A DNA stretch of 64,000 bases. Origin: Hansschlegelia beijingensis. GTDB lineage: Bacteria > Pseudomonadota > Alphaproteobacteria > Rhizobiales > Methylopilaceae. The DNA lies in NCBI RefSeq assembly GCF_014196425.1, contig NZ_JACIDR010000001.1:124001-188000 (forward strand), in the 5' to 3' direction. The position numbers and the translations under genes were made by a program. Below, in pieces: positions 27,747-36,137 of the stretch; the stretch's first letter is position 1, and each line of letters starts with the position of its first letter. The notes below the pieces were generated by a model. It was not told where the DNA came from. It searched no databases and saw only the letters and a list, made by a program, of their open reading frames with translations.

Positions 27747-28002
27747 CCCGCGAGCCTATCAGGCCACGCCGCGACGGCCGTCGCCGCCGGGCAACAGGGG
27801 AGGGCGGTAACGCCGTCTTAACCCTGACAGTTCATGAACGAAGCCGGATATGCGGGATCGGGTCGCAGTTTCAACACATTAACGCGCGACACGCGCCGTC
27901 GCTCCGAGCCTTGGGTCGAAGGATGCGGCGCCGGCGGCGGACATGGCCGCGTCGCGCCTCCCGTGAACGTGGCCGCGCACGGAGACTGGAGACGACCTGA
28001 CG

Positions 28003-28680
28003 ATGCATACCCCCGACATGTCGCTGTGGGGCCTGTTCCTGCAGGCCAGCATCATCGTGAAGTTCGTGATGCTCGGGCTCATCGCGGCCTCGATCTGGTG
28101 CTGGGCGATCGTCATCGACAAGCAGCTGCTGTTCTCCCGCACCAAGCGGAACATGGACCGCTTCGAGAAGATCTTCTGGTCGGGCCAGAGCCTTGAGGAG
28201 CTCTACCGCTCGCTGGTCAACCGGCCCAACACCTCGATGGCCGCGCTTTTCGTGGCCGCGATGCGCGAGTGGAAGCGCTCCTTTGAGGGCGGCGGCCGCT
28301 CGGTGGCCGGGCTCCAGCAGCGCATCGACAAGGTGCTCGACGTCACGATCGCGCGCGAGGTCGAGCGGCTGGAGTCCAAGCTGCTGGTGCTCGCCACCGT
28401 CGGCTCGGCCGGCCCGTTCATCGGCCTGTTCGGCACGGTGTGGGGCATCATGACCTCGTTCCAGTCGATCGCCGCCTCGAAGAACACCTCGCTCGCCGTC
28501 GTCGCGCCCGGCATCGCGGAGGCGCTGTTCGCGACCGCGATCGGCCTCGTGGCCGCGATCCCGGCGGTCATTTTCTACAACAAGTTCTCCAACCAGGTGA
28601 CGCGCCAGGCGAGCCGCATGGAGGGCTTCGCGGACGAGTTCTCCGCCATCCTGTCCCGCCAGATCGACGAGCGGGCCTGA
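28003..28680 (+). CDS. tolQ: Tol-Pal system channel subunit TolQ
   Basis: Inner-membrane proton-channel subunit that with TolR energises TolA, drawing the outer membrane inward at division. At 225 residues it has three membrane helices: near 13-35, about 135-160 (TVGSAGPFIGLFGTVWGIM), and about 165-195 (GIAEALFATAIGLVAAIPAV). The conserved channel Thr/Gly positions are in place. The tolR ATG follows four bases after its stop. Confidence 0.95.
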   Translation: MHTPDMSLWGLFLQASIIVKFVMLGLIAASIWCWAIVIDKQLLFSRTKRNMDRFEKIFWSGQSLEELYRSLVNRPNTSMAALFVAAMREWKRSFEGGGRSVAGLQQRIDKVLDVTIAREVERLESKLLVLATVGSAGPFIGLFGTVWGIMTSFQSIAASKNTSLAVVAPGIAEALFATAIGLVAAIPAVIFYNKFSNQVTRQASRMEGFADEFSAILSRQIDERA

Positions 28681-28684
28681 CCCG

Positions 28685-29134
<450 letters not shown>

Positions 29135-29137
29135 CGC

Positions 29138-30364
29138 TTGAAACTGCGTCCGGGCCTCATCTGCTCGTGCGCCGGCCACGCGCTGGTCCTCGCGTGGGGG
29201 CTCATCAATTTCTCGTCCGCGAAGCCGTTTGACGTCGGCGCCACCGAGGCGCTGCCGATCGAGATCCTGACGCCTCAGGAATTCGACGCCATGACCAAGG
29301 GCTCGAAGACCTCCAAGAAGGTCGACGCGCCCAAGGTGAAGGCCGAAAAGGTCGCCGAGGCCGATCCGGAGCCTGCCGACGACGACACGCCCGTCGCCAA
29401 GGAGGACGTGAAGGCGCCGCCGCCGCCGCCGGAGGCCGCGCCCGTCACCGCCGAGGCGCCGCCGAAGCCGGAGCCCAAGCCCGAGCCGAAACCCGATCCT
29501 GAGGCCGCTAAGGCCGCCGCCGAGAAGGCCGCGCAGGCGGAGGCCGCGAAGGCCGCCGAGGCCAAGGCCGCGCAGGAGAAGGCCGCCGCCGACAAGGCCG
29601 CCAAGGCCGCCGCCGAGAAGGCGGCGCAGGAGAAGGCCGAAAAGCTCGCCCAGGCGGCCGAGGCCGAGAAGCTCGCCAAGGCTGAAGCCGACAAGGCCGC
29701 CAAGGAGAAGGCGGAGGCCGAGAAGGCCGCCAAGGCCGAGGCCGAGAAGGCGGCCAAGGAGAAGGCCGAGAAACTCGCCAAGGCGGAAGCCGAGAAGGCC
29801 GCCAAGGAAAAGGCCGAGAAGCTCGCCAAGGCCGAGGCCGAAAAGGCCGCGAAGGAGAAGGCCGAGGCGGCCGCCAAGGCCAAGGAGCGCAAGTTCGATC
29901 CGTCCAAGATCGCGAGCCTGCTCGGCGACAAGCCGTCCTCCAGCGACAGCGCCATGAAGGACGTGCGCGACGCGAGCCGCAAGGCTGCGGCGGCGCGCGA
30001 GACCTCGCCCGAGACCACCGCCGGCACCTCGCGCGGCACGGCGACCAAGCTGTCGATGTCGCAGCGCACCGGCATCGACAATGCGGTGCGCGAGCAGGTC
30101 ATGCAGTGCTGGAACCCGCCCTTCGGCGCCTCGAGCGACGGCAGCCTTGCGGTGCGGGTGCATTTCACCCTGAACGCCGACGGTTCGCTGTCCGGCGGCC
30201 CGGAGGTGATGAATTCGTCCTCCAACCCCGCGTTCCGGGCCGCCGCCGACGCCGCGACCCGCGCGGTGCGGCGCTGCTCGCCCTTGAAGCTGCCCGCCGA
30301 GGCTTACGATTACTGGCGCCAGGTGAACATCAATTTCGACCCCAAGGACATGATGGGCGGATGA
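29138..30364 (+). CDS. tolA: Tol-Pal system protein TolA, TTG start
   Basis: Links the inner-membrane motor to Pal and TolB. Layout in 408 residues: one N-terminal membrane helix (about 7-26), a Pro-rich stretch (about 95-115), a long Ala/Lys/Glu coiled coil (about 120-250) built of [20 protein letters not shown] repeats, then a C-terminal globular domain ending in [14 protein letters not shown]. No ATG fits; the start is the TTG at 29138, three bases after the tolR stop and with a purine-rich GGAGCAGGGGGG just upstream. Confidence 0.9.
   Translation: MKLRPGLICSCAGHALVLAWGLINFSSAKPFDVGATEALPIEILTPQEFDAMTKGSKTSKKVDAPKVKAEKVAEADPEPADDDTPVAKEDVKAPPPPPEAAPVTAEAPPKPEPKPEPKPDPEAAKAAAEKAAQAEAAKAAEAKAAQEKAAADKAAKAAAEKAAQEKAEKLAQAAEAEKLAKAEADKAAKEKAEAEKAAKAEAEKAAKEKAEKLAKAEAEKAAKEKAEKLAKAEAEKAAKEKAEAAAKAKERKFDPSKIASLLGDKPSSSDSAMKDVRDASRKAAAARETSPETTAGTSRGTATKLSMSQRTGIDNAVREQVMQCWNPPFGASSDGSLAVRVHFTLNADGSLSGGPEVMNSSSNPAFRAAADAATRAVRRCSPLKLPAEAYDYWRQVNINFDPKDMMGG
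29500..29880 (+). repeat. in-frame coiled-coil repeat tract of tolA
   Basis: Degenerate repeats of about 33-48 bases encode [20 protein letters not shown] units inside the tolA frame; the units around 29750-29870 are nearly identical at the DNA level. Such tracts expand and contract by slippage, so the length may vary between strains. The frame is intact here. Confidence 0.75.
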
Positions 30365-30479
30365 CGGCGTTTCGACGTTCTCCGTTCCGGCCCGGCCGAC
30401 CCGGTCCGACCTCTCATTCGCGACTGCGCTTCGTCGCCTTTTCATTCCGGCGCAAGCGCGCCTCATCCGGAAGAGCCTG

Positions 30480-31799
30480 ATGACGCTTCTCCCCGCTCGC
30501 CTTCTTCGAGCCGCAACCTTCGCCGCGCTCGCGCTCCTCGCCGCGGCGCCCCTTGCTCCGGCGCGCGCGCAGGTGTCGATCGACATCAACCAGGGCAATG
30601 TGCAGCCGCTGCCGATCGCGATCCCGGACTTCCTGGCCAATGGCAGCGATCCGAAGCTCGCCGCCGACATGGCGGGCGTCATCGCCGCCGACCTGCAGCG
30701 CTCCGGCCTGTTCGCCCCGATCGACAAGCGCGCCTTCATCGAGAAGATCTCGAATTTCGACGCCGCGCCGCGCTTCGGCGACTGGCGCATCATCAACGCG
30801 CAGGCGCTGGTCACCGGCCAGATCGTGCGGCAGGGCGACGGCCGGCTGCGCACCGATTTCCGCCTGTGGGACGTGTTCGCGGGCAACCAGCTGGAAGGCC
30901 AGCAGTTCTTCACCGACAAGAACTGGCGGCGCGTCGCGCACCTGATCGCCGACATGATCTATGAGCGGCTGACCGGCGAGAAGGGCTATTTCGACACCCG
31001 CATCGTCTATGTCGACGAGAGCGGCCCGAAGAACAACCGGGTCAAGCGCCTCGCGATCATGGACCAGGACGGCTATGGCAGCCGCTTCATCACCTCCGGC
31101 AGCGAACTGGTGCTGACGCCGCGCTTCAGCCCGACGAGCCAGGAGATCACCTACATGTCGTTCGGGCAGGGCGACCCGCGCGTCTATCTGCTGAACATCG
31201 AGACCGGGCAGCGCGAGGCGGTCGGCAACTTCCCCGGCATGACGTTCGCGCCCCGCTTCTCGCCGGACGGCCAGAAGGTGGCGATGAGCCTCGAGCAGGG
31301 CGGCAACGCGTCGATCTATGTCATGGACCTGCGCTCGCGCGCGACCACCAAGCTCACCGATTCCGGGGCGATCGACACCTCGCCCTCGTTCTCGCCCGAC
31401 GGCTCCAAGATCGTGTTCGAGAGCGATCGCGGCGGCAATCAGCAGATCTACGTGATGAGCGCCTCGGGCGGCGGCGCGCAGCGCATCTCGTTCGGCGACG
31501 GGCGCTACTCGACCCCGGTGTGGTCGCCGCGCGGCGACCTGATCGCCTTCACCAAGCAGTCCGGCGGCAAGTTCGCGATCGGCGTGATGCGGCCGGACGG
31601 CACCGGCGAGCGCATCCTGACCGAGGGCTTCCACAATGAGGGCCCGACCTGGGCCCCGAACGGCCGCGTGCTGATGTTCTTCCGCGACGTCGGGCCGGGG
31701 CCGAAGATCTTCTCGATCGACATCACCGGCCGCAACGAGCAGCGCGTCCCGACCCCCGGCTTCGCCTCCGACCCCGCCTGGTCCCCGCTGCTGAACTGA
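30480..31799 (+). CDS. tolB: Tol-Pal system beta-propeller protein TolB
   Basis: Periplasmic TolB, 439 residues. A signal peptide (about 1-30, ending PARAQ) is followed by the N-terminal alpha/beta domain ([17 protein letters not shown]), then a six-bladed beta-propeller built of repeats like [43 protein letters not shown] and [14 protein letters not shown]. It docks on Pal and TolA. The gap to tolA is 115 bases, wider than within tolQRA. Confidence 0.96.
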   Translation: MTLLPARLLRAATFAALALLAAAPLAPARAQVSIDINQGNVQPLPIAIPDFLANGSDPKLAADMAGVIAADLQRSGLFAPIDKRAFIEKISNFDAAPRFGDWRIINAQALVTGQIVRQGDGRLRTDFRLWDVFAGNQLEGQQFFTDKNWRRVAHLIADMIYERLTGEKGYFDTRIVYVDESGPKNNRVKRLAIMDQDGYGSRFITSGSELVLTPRFSPTSQEITYMSFGQGDPRVYLLNIETGQREAVGNFPGMTFAPRFSPDGQKVAMSLEQGGNASIYVMDLRSRATTKLTDSGAIDTSPSFSPDGSKIVFESDRGGNQQIYVMSASGGGAQRISFGDGRYSTPVWSPRGDLIAFTKQSGGKFAIGVMRPDGTGERILTEGFHNEGPTWAPNGRVLMFFRDVGPGPKIFSIDITGRNEQRVPTPGFASDPAWSPLLN

Positions 31800-31826
31800 C
31801 CCCGCTCCAGCGCACGCGAGCGCGCC

Positions 31827-32149
31827 GCCTTTTCTCCCTCCTCGCGGCGAAGCCGCGGCGAGGGTGGCCTCGGCCGCAAGGCCTAGGTCGGGTGGGGCCT
31901 TGGGCGTGGGGAGGCGCCCGTCGTCCTCGGGCCTGCGACGGACCCGCGGGGCCGCCTCGCCGTGATGCCCGCTTGCGAGCATCCACGACTTCCTTCCGCA
32001 ACGCCGGTCAGAGAAATCGTGGATACCCGCGCGAAGGCGCGGGCATGACGCGCAGGTTCGGGCGGTCCATTCCGAGAACACCCCACCCGGCCGGCTTTCG
32101 CCACTCACCCTCCACCCTCCGCGTCTCGCGAGGGAGGGAGAAGAGCGGC
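31827..32149. repeat. nested palindromic intergenic element (MITE/REP-like)
   Basis: A non-coding stretch between tolB and pal that reads as a palindrome at several nested levels. The outer arms are GCCTTTTCTCCCTCCTCGCG (31827-31846) against CGCGAGGGAGGGAGAAGAGC (32127-32146). Inside them, GGTCGGGTGGGG faces CCCCACCCGGCC. Further in, ATGCCCGC and ATCCACGA face TCGTGGAT and GCGGGCAT. Left and right small hairpins (CTCGCGGC-GAA-GCCGCGGCGAG; CCCGCGCGAAGGCGCGGG) decorate it. I see no open frame worth calling. It resembles non-autonomous palindromic repeats, but I cannot check other copies. Confidence 0.65.
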
Positions 32150-32319
32150 CTTCGCCTTGGCGGGGCGCTTCATCTCGCCCTTGAGGGCTGTGTCCTCAAG
32201 GACTCACACGGCGCCGAACACTCCACGGCCGCGGTCGCGCCATGAAGCGGTCGCGTTCGCCGGAACAAGGTTAACGGCGCGGGTTTATGAAGAGGCCGAA
32301 ATAAACCCTTGTTTAAGCC

Positions 32320-32337
32320 TAACGGAACCTTCGGTTA
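32320..32337. promoter_or_regulatory. near-perfect palindrome upstream of pal
   Basis: TAACGGAA-CC-TTCGGTTA, two 8-base arms matching at 7 of 8 positions, lies 53 bases before the chosen pal start in an AT-richer patch likely to hold the promoter. It could be an operator for a dimeric regulator or a small mRNA hairpin. No regulator can be named. Confidence 0.35.
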
Positions 32338-32390
32338 AGGGGGAGAATGCTATGGATCGCGCAACCGACAGCCACAAGGAGTCATCGGGC

Positions 32391-32906
32391 ATGTTGCGTA
32401 CCATGCGTATCGGTCGGAGCGCGAAAATCGCCGTCGTGCTCTGCGCGGCGCTCGCTCTCGGCGCCTGCGCCAAGAAGCCGGGCGACGGCCTCGACGGCGC
32501 GAACGGGGCCTATGGGGCCGGCGGCCGCGGCGGCCCTCCCGGCAGCCAGCAGGATTTCGTGGTGAACGTCGGCGATCGCGTCTTCTTCGAGACCGACTCG
32601 ACCGAACTCACCTCCACCTCGCGCGCCACCCTCGACAAGCAGGCCCAGTGGCTGTCGCGCTACCCGCGCTACGCCATCACCATCGAGGGTCATGCGGACG
32701 AGCGCGGCACGCGCGAGTACAACTTCGCCCTCGGCGCCCGCCGCTCGCAGGTCACGCGCGACTATCTCGTGGCGCGCGGCGTGCCGGCCAACCGGATGCG
32801 CACGATCTCCTACGGCAAGGAGCGGCCTGTCGCGGTGTGCGACGACATCTCCTGCTGGTCGCAGAACCGGCGCGCCGTCACGCTGCTCGGCGGCGCCGGA
32901 TCGTGA
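32391..32906 (+). CDS. pal: peptidoglycan-associated lipoprotein Pal
   Basis: Outer-membrane lipoprotein that binds peptidoglycan and TolA/TolB, 171 residues. A lipoprotein signal ends in LGAC, so the Cys is lipidated. A Gly-rich linker follows, then the OmpA-like domain with FFETDSTELTSTSRATLDKQ, IEGHADERGTREYN and SYGKERPV. I start at ATG 32391 because AAGGAG lies nine bases upstream; an ATG at 32352 would place 13 extra residues ahead of the signal peptide. It is separated from tolB by the palindromic element, so it probably has its own promoter. Confidence 0.94.
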   Translation: MLRTMRIGRSAKIAVVLCAALALGACAKKPGDGLDGANGAYGAGGRGGPPGSQQDFVVNVGDRVFFETDSTELTSTSRATLDKQAQWLSRYPRYAITIEGHADERGTREYNFALGARRSQVTRDYLVARGVPANRMRTISYGKERPVAVCDDISCWSQNRRAVTLLGGAGS

Positions 32907-32918
32907 TGATCTCTCGGT

Positions 32919-32952
32919 CCCGGCGGGCGCGCCTCTGGCGTCGCCCGCCGGG
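32919..32952 (+). terminator. very stable hairpin between pal and cpoB
   Basis: An 11-bp perfect stem (CCCGGCGGGCG / CGCCCGCCGGG) continues through a bulged T into CGCC-TCT-GGCG, so about 15 pairs with a three-base loop. It starts 12 bases after pal. No T-run follows, so it may be a leaky terminator or an mRNA-stabilising structure, not a classical Rho-independent terminator. Confidence 0.5.
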
Positions 32953-32992
32953 ATCGGCCCTAATTCAGCCGAACTGCGAGCGTAGCGGCCTC

Positions 32993-34087
32993 ATGACAGC
33001 CCTCGCGTCTCAGCCGGGATTCCCACTCAAGATGTTCGACGTCCTGCGCTCTTCGCCCGTCCGACGCTTCGCGCTCGGCGCCCTGCTGGCTTGTGTCGCG
33101 TCCGGGGCGGCCGTCGCCGCGCAGCCCGGAGACGCGGAGGCGCCGTCCTGGGTCGAGCAGCGCGTCAGCGGCCTCGAGCAGAAGCTCGCCTTCTTCGGCG
33201 AGCGGCCCGAGCGGCGCGGCGAGCCGAGCTATGTGCAGCCTGCGCAGTCGTCCTCGATGGCCGACATCGCGGTCCGGCTAGACCGGCTCGAGAACCAGAT
33301 GCGCCAGCTGAACGGCCGGCTCGAGCAGCTCGAATTCCAGAGCCGCAAGAACGACGAGGCGCTGAAGCGTTTCCAGGGCGACGTCGACTACCGCTTCCAG
33401 GACCTCGAGAGCGGCAAGGGCGGCGGAGCCAAGCCGGGGCGGCGCAGCGACGTCGGGCCGGCGTCCGGCTCCAGCGGCCCGGCGCAGATCGGCTCGTCCT
33501 CCGGACCGGGCGCGCCGCCGGCCTCGCTGGGCGCCTCGCGCTCGGCCGACAGCAGCGACGCGATCGGCGGCCTGCTGGGGAGCGATCCGGGCGACGATCC
33601 GGATGGGCCGATGAGCATCCAGCCGCCCGGCCTCTCGCGGGGCGACGCGGGCCCCGCCCGGGGGCCGAGCGCGACCGCGTCGCTCGGCGACGGCGGCGGC
33701 GTCGTCGCGGGCTCGGGCAGCGCCCGCGACCAGTTCGATCTCGGCGTCGGCTTCATGCAGCGCCGCAACTACGACCAGGCGGAAGCCACCTTCCGCGACT
33801 TCCTGCGCAGCTATCCCAACGACGCCAAGGCGCCGGAGGCGCGCTACTGGCTCGGCGAGAGCCTGTACCAGCGCAGGAAGTACACCGACGCGGCCGACAG
33901 CTTCTTCACGATCTACAAGGAGGCGCCGCAGTCCTCCAAGGCGCCCGAGAGCATGCTCAAGCTCGGCATGTCGCTGAACGGCATGGGCAAGAAGGAGGAG
34001 GCCTGCGCGACCATCGCGGAGGCCGGCCGCAAATATGCGCGCATCAAGGCCCAGTCCGACCGCGAGTTGAAGCGCATCTCCTGCTAG
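32993..34087 (+). CDS. cpoB: Tol-Pal associated periplasmic protein CpoB (YbgF)
   Basis: Coordinates peptidoglycan synthesis with outer-membrane constriction. A signal peptide ends near VAAQPGD, a coiled coil follows (IAVRLDRLENQMRQLNGRLEQLEFQ), then a long Gly/Ser/Pro-rich linker and C-terminal TPR repeats (FDLGVGFMQRRNYDQAEATF onward). About 364 residues from ATG 32993. An internal ATG at 33032 would put the signal peptide right at the N-terminus and may be the true start; neither has a strong ribosome site. Confidence 0.88.
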   Translation: MTALASQPGFPLKMFDVLRSSPVRRFALGALLACVASGAAVAAQPGDAEAPSWVEQRVSGLEQKLAFFGERPERRGEPSYVQPAQSSSMADIAVRLDRLENQMRQLNGRLEQLEFQSRKNDEALKRFQGDVDYRFQDLESGKGGGAKPGRRSDVGPASGSSGPAQIGSSSGPGAPPASLGASRSADSSDAIGGLLGSDPGDDPDGPMSIQPPGLSRGDAGPARGPSATASLGDGGGVVAGSGSARDQFDLGVGFMQRRNYDQAEATFRDFLRSYPNDAKAPEARYWLGESLYQRRKYTDAADSFFTIYKEAPQSSKAPESMLKLGMSLNGMGKKEEACATIAEAGRKYARIKAQSDRELKRISC

Positions 34088-34128
34088 CCTGCGGCCCCGG
34101 CTGAAGGCGGCCGGAGCGGGCGCGGGCG

Positions 34129-35172
34129 ATGCTGCGGAAGGTCGAGACTCCAGAGAAATCCGAGCGCCCGATCGAGGCGGCCGAAGCCGAGGCGCTGTTC
34201 GACGCGGCGTTCGGCGGCGTGTCGCATGTGGTGCTCGCCGTCTCCGGCGGCGCCGATTCCATCGCGCTGCTCCGCCTCGCCGCCGAATGGGCGCAGGCGC
34301 GCTCGGCGCCGCGGCTGTCGGTCGCGACGGTTCATCACGGACTGAGGCCGGAGGCCGACCAGGAGGTCGCGCTGGTCGCGGCCCACGCCGCCGCGCTCGG
34401 CCTGGCGCACGCCCGCCTCGACGCGCCGCTCGCGCCGGGCGCGACCCGGATCGAGGAGACCGCGCGCGACCTGCGCTACGCCGCGCTCAAGGCTCACGCG
34501 CGCGCTCTCGGCGCCGACGCGATCGCGACCGCCCACACGCTCGACGACCAGGCCGAGACGGTGCTGCTGCGGCTCGCCGCCGGCAGCGGCCCGCGCGGCC
34601 TCGCCGGCATGCGGGCGACGACCGAGCGTGAGGGGCTTCGCCATCTGCGCCCGTTGCTCGGGACGCCCAAGAGCCGGCTGGTCGCGAGCCTCCGGAGCCG
34701 CGGCCTCGCCTGGGCCGAGGACGCGATGAACGCCGATCCGCGCTTCGCCCGCGCCCGGCTCAGGGCGTCGCGCGCGGCGCTTGAGCGGGAGGGCCTGACG
34801 CCTGAGCGGCTCGGAACGCTCGCGGCCCGGCTGGCGCGATGCGAGGCGGCGCTCGAGAGCGCGGTGGACGCGGCGCAGAGCGCGTGTCTGGCGCAGGACG
34901 GCGCGGCCTGGCGCATCGACCCGGCCGCCGCGGCGCTGCCGGCAGAAATCCGCCTGCGGCTGCTCGAACGGGCGCTTGCGGCGGGCGAGGGCGGACGGCT
35001 GCGGCTCGACCGCGTGGAGCGGCTCGCGTCCCGGATCGCGGCCGAGCCAGCGGGCGTCGCGACGCTCGCCGGGTGGCGGGTGGCCTGGACGGCCGAGAAG
35101 GAGATCCGCGGCGCCCCGGCGCCGGCGCGGAGATGGCGCGGCGCGCCGTCCGGGCGTAAGGAGCCGGAATGA
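34129..35172 (+). CDS. tilS: tRNA(Ile)-lysidine synthetase TilS
   Basis: Makes lysidine at the wobble base of the CAU anticodon isoleucine tRNA, so it reads AUA; essential. The PP-loop reads SGGADS (39-44), and the family segments VHHGLRPEADQE, THTLDDQAETVLLRL, RPLL and WAEDAMNADPRFARARLR follow. Length is 347 residues. In many Hyphomicrobiales the next gene is ftsH; here the stop overlaps the start of a small membrane-protein gene by four bases. Confidence 0.94.
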   Translation: MLRKVETPEKSERPIEAAEAEALFDAAFGGVSHVVLAVSGGADSIALLRLAAEWAQARSAPRLSVATVHHGLRPEADQEVALVAAHAAALGLAHARLDAPLAPGATRIEETARDLRYAALKAHARALGADAIATAHTLDDQAETVLLRLAAGSGPRGLAGMRATTEREGLRHLRPLLGTPKSRLVASLRSRGLAWAEDAMNADPRFARARLRASRAALEREGLTPERLGTLAARLARCEAALESAVDAAQSACLAQDGAAWRIDPAAAALPAEIRLRLLERALAAGEGGRLRLDRVERLASRIAAEPAGVATLAGWRVAWTAEKEIRGAPAPARRWRGAPSGRKEPE

Positions 35173-35522
35173 TCCGCCTGCTCAGCGGCCGCCGCCGCTT
35201 CGCCTATCTGCTGGCCTCGATCTTCGCCGCCTACCTCATGGCGGCGGGCGCGACGCTTGGCGGCCACGCCGCGCGGGCGGCGGAGTTCGGCGCTTTCGTC
35301 ATCTGCTTCGGCGAGCCCGGGGGCGCCCCGCCAGCCGATCAGTCCTGCCCCTGCGCGGACCTCTGCCGGATCGCCGCCTCGCCGATGCTGGACGTGGTGG
35401 GGCCCGCGGCCGTGGCGGCCGCGCCGCCGGTCGCGTTCCGGGCGGATTTCCTGCTGCGCCGGCCGGCGCGCGCGGCCTCGCCGACCGAGCCATCGGCGCG
35501 TGACCCTCCGCGACCGGTCTGA
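35169..35522 (+). CDS. small exported Cys-containing protein (DUF2946-like)
   Basis: A 117-residue protein with an N-terminal signal or membrane helix (about 11-36), a short soluble part containing VICFGEP and a Cys cluster CPCADLC, and a low-complexity Ala/Pro C-terminus. The shape resembles DUF2946-type proteins, which often sit next to copper genes; a copper chaperone gene follows 65 bases downstream. A role in metal handling is an inference from this neighbourhood. The start ATG overlaps the tilS stop. Confidence 0.6.
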   Translation: MIRLLSGRRRFAYLLASIFAAYLMAAGATLGGHAARAAEFGAFVICFGEPGGAPPADQSCPCADLCRIAASPMLDVVGPAAVAAAPPVAFRADFLLRRPARAASPTEPSARDPPRPV

Positions 35523-35587
35523 CTGCTTTTCGTCGTCAGATCATGCAGCCGCGGCAGGCTGACCGGCCGCGCATGGAGGCACCAAAA

Positions 35588-36091
35588 ATGTTCAGATCCC
35601 TTCTTCCCGCTCTCGCGGCGCTCGGCCTTCTCTGGGCCGGCGCGGCCTCGGCGGAGGACTACAAGGCGGGCGACCTGCTGATCAGCAATCCCTGGTCGCG
35701 CGCCACCGCCAGCGGCGCCAAGGTCGGCGCCGGCTATTTCACCCTCACGAACCATGGCGCCACGCCGGACCGGCTGGTGTCGGTTTCGAGCGGCTTCTCC
35801 GAGAAGGCCGAGATGCACGAGACCACCACCGAGAACGGCGTCTCGCGCATGCGGCCGATCCCGGACGGGCTGGAGATCAAGCCCGGCGAGACAATCCAGT
35901 TCGAGCCGGGCGGCAAGCACCTGATGTTCCTGGGGCTTCGCCAGCCGCTCAAGCAGGGCGAGAGCGTCAAGGGCGCGCTGGTGTTCCGGAACGCCGGAAA
36001 GGTCGACCTCGAATTCGAGGTGAAGGCCGTCGGCGCGTCGCCGAAAGCCGGGGAAATGAGCGGCGGTAAGCGGATGGATCACGCCAACTGA
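35588..36091 (+). CDS. PCu(A)C periplasmic copper chaperone
   Basis: Binds Cu(I) in the periplasm and helps load the CuA site of cytochrome c oxidase. Of 167 residues, a signal peptide ends about Ala22 (GAASAED). The copper motif is complete: Met76-His77, Met88, His111-x-Met113, spaced as H-x10-M-x22-H-x-M. The C-terminal Met/His-bearing tail (MSGGKRMDH) could bind metal too. I start at ATG 35588, with GGAGG eight bases upstream. Confidence 0.93.
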   Translation: MFRSLLPALAALGLLWAGAASAEDYKAGDLLISNPWSRATASGAKVGAGYFTLTNHGATPDRLVSVSSGFSEKAEMHETTTENGVSRMRPIPDGLEIKPGETIQFEPGGKHLMFLGLRQPLKQGESVKGALVFRNAGKVDLEFEVKAVGASPKAGEMSGGKRMDHAN

Positions 36092-36137
36092 CCCCGCGCG
36101 GATCGCTTCCGGCCGGCGAATCTCCTAGACCGGCCGG

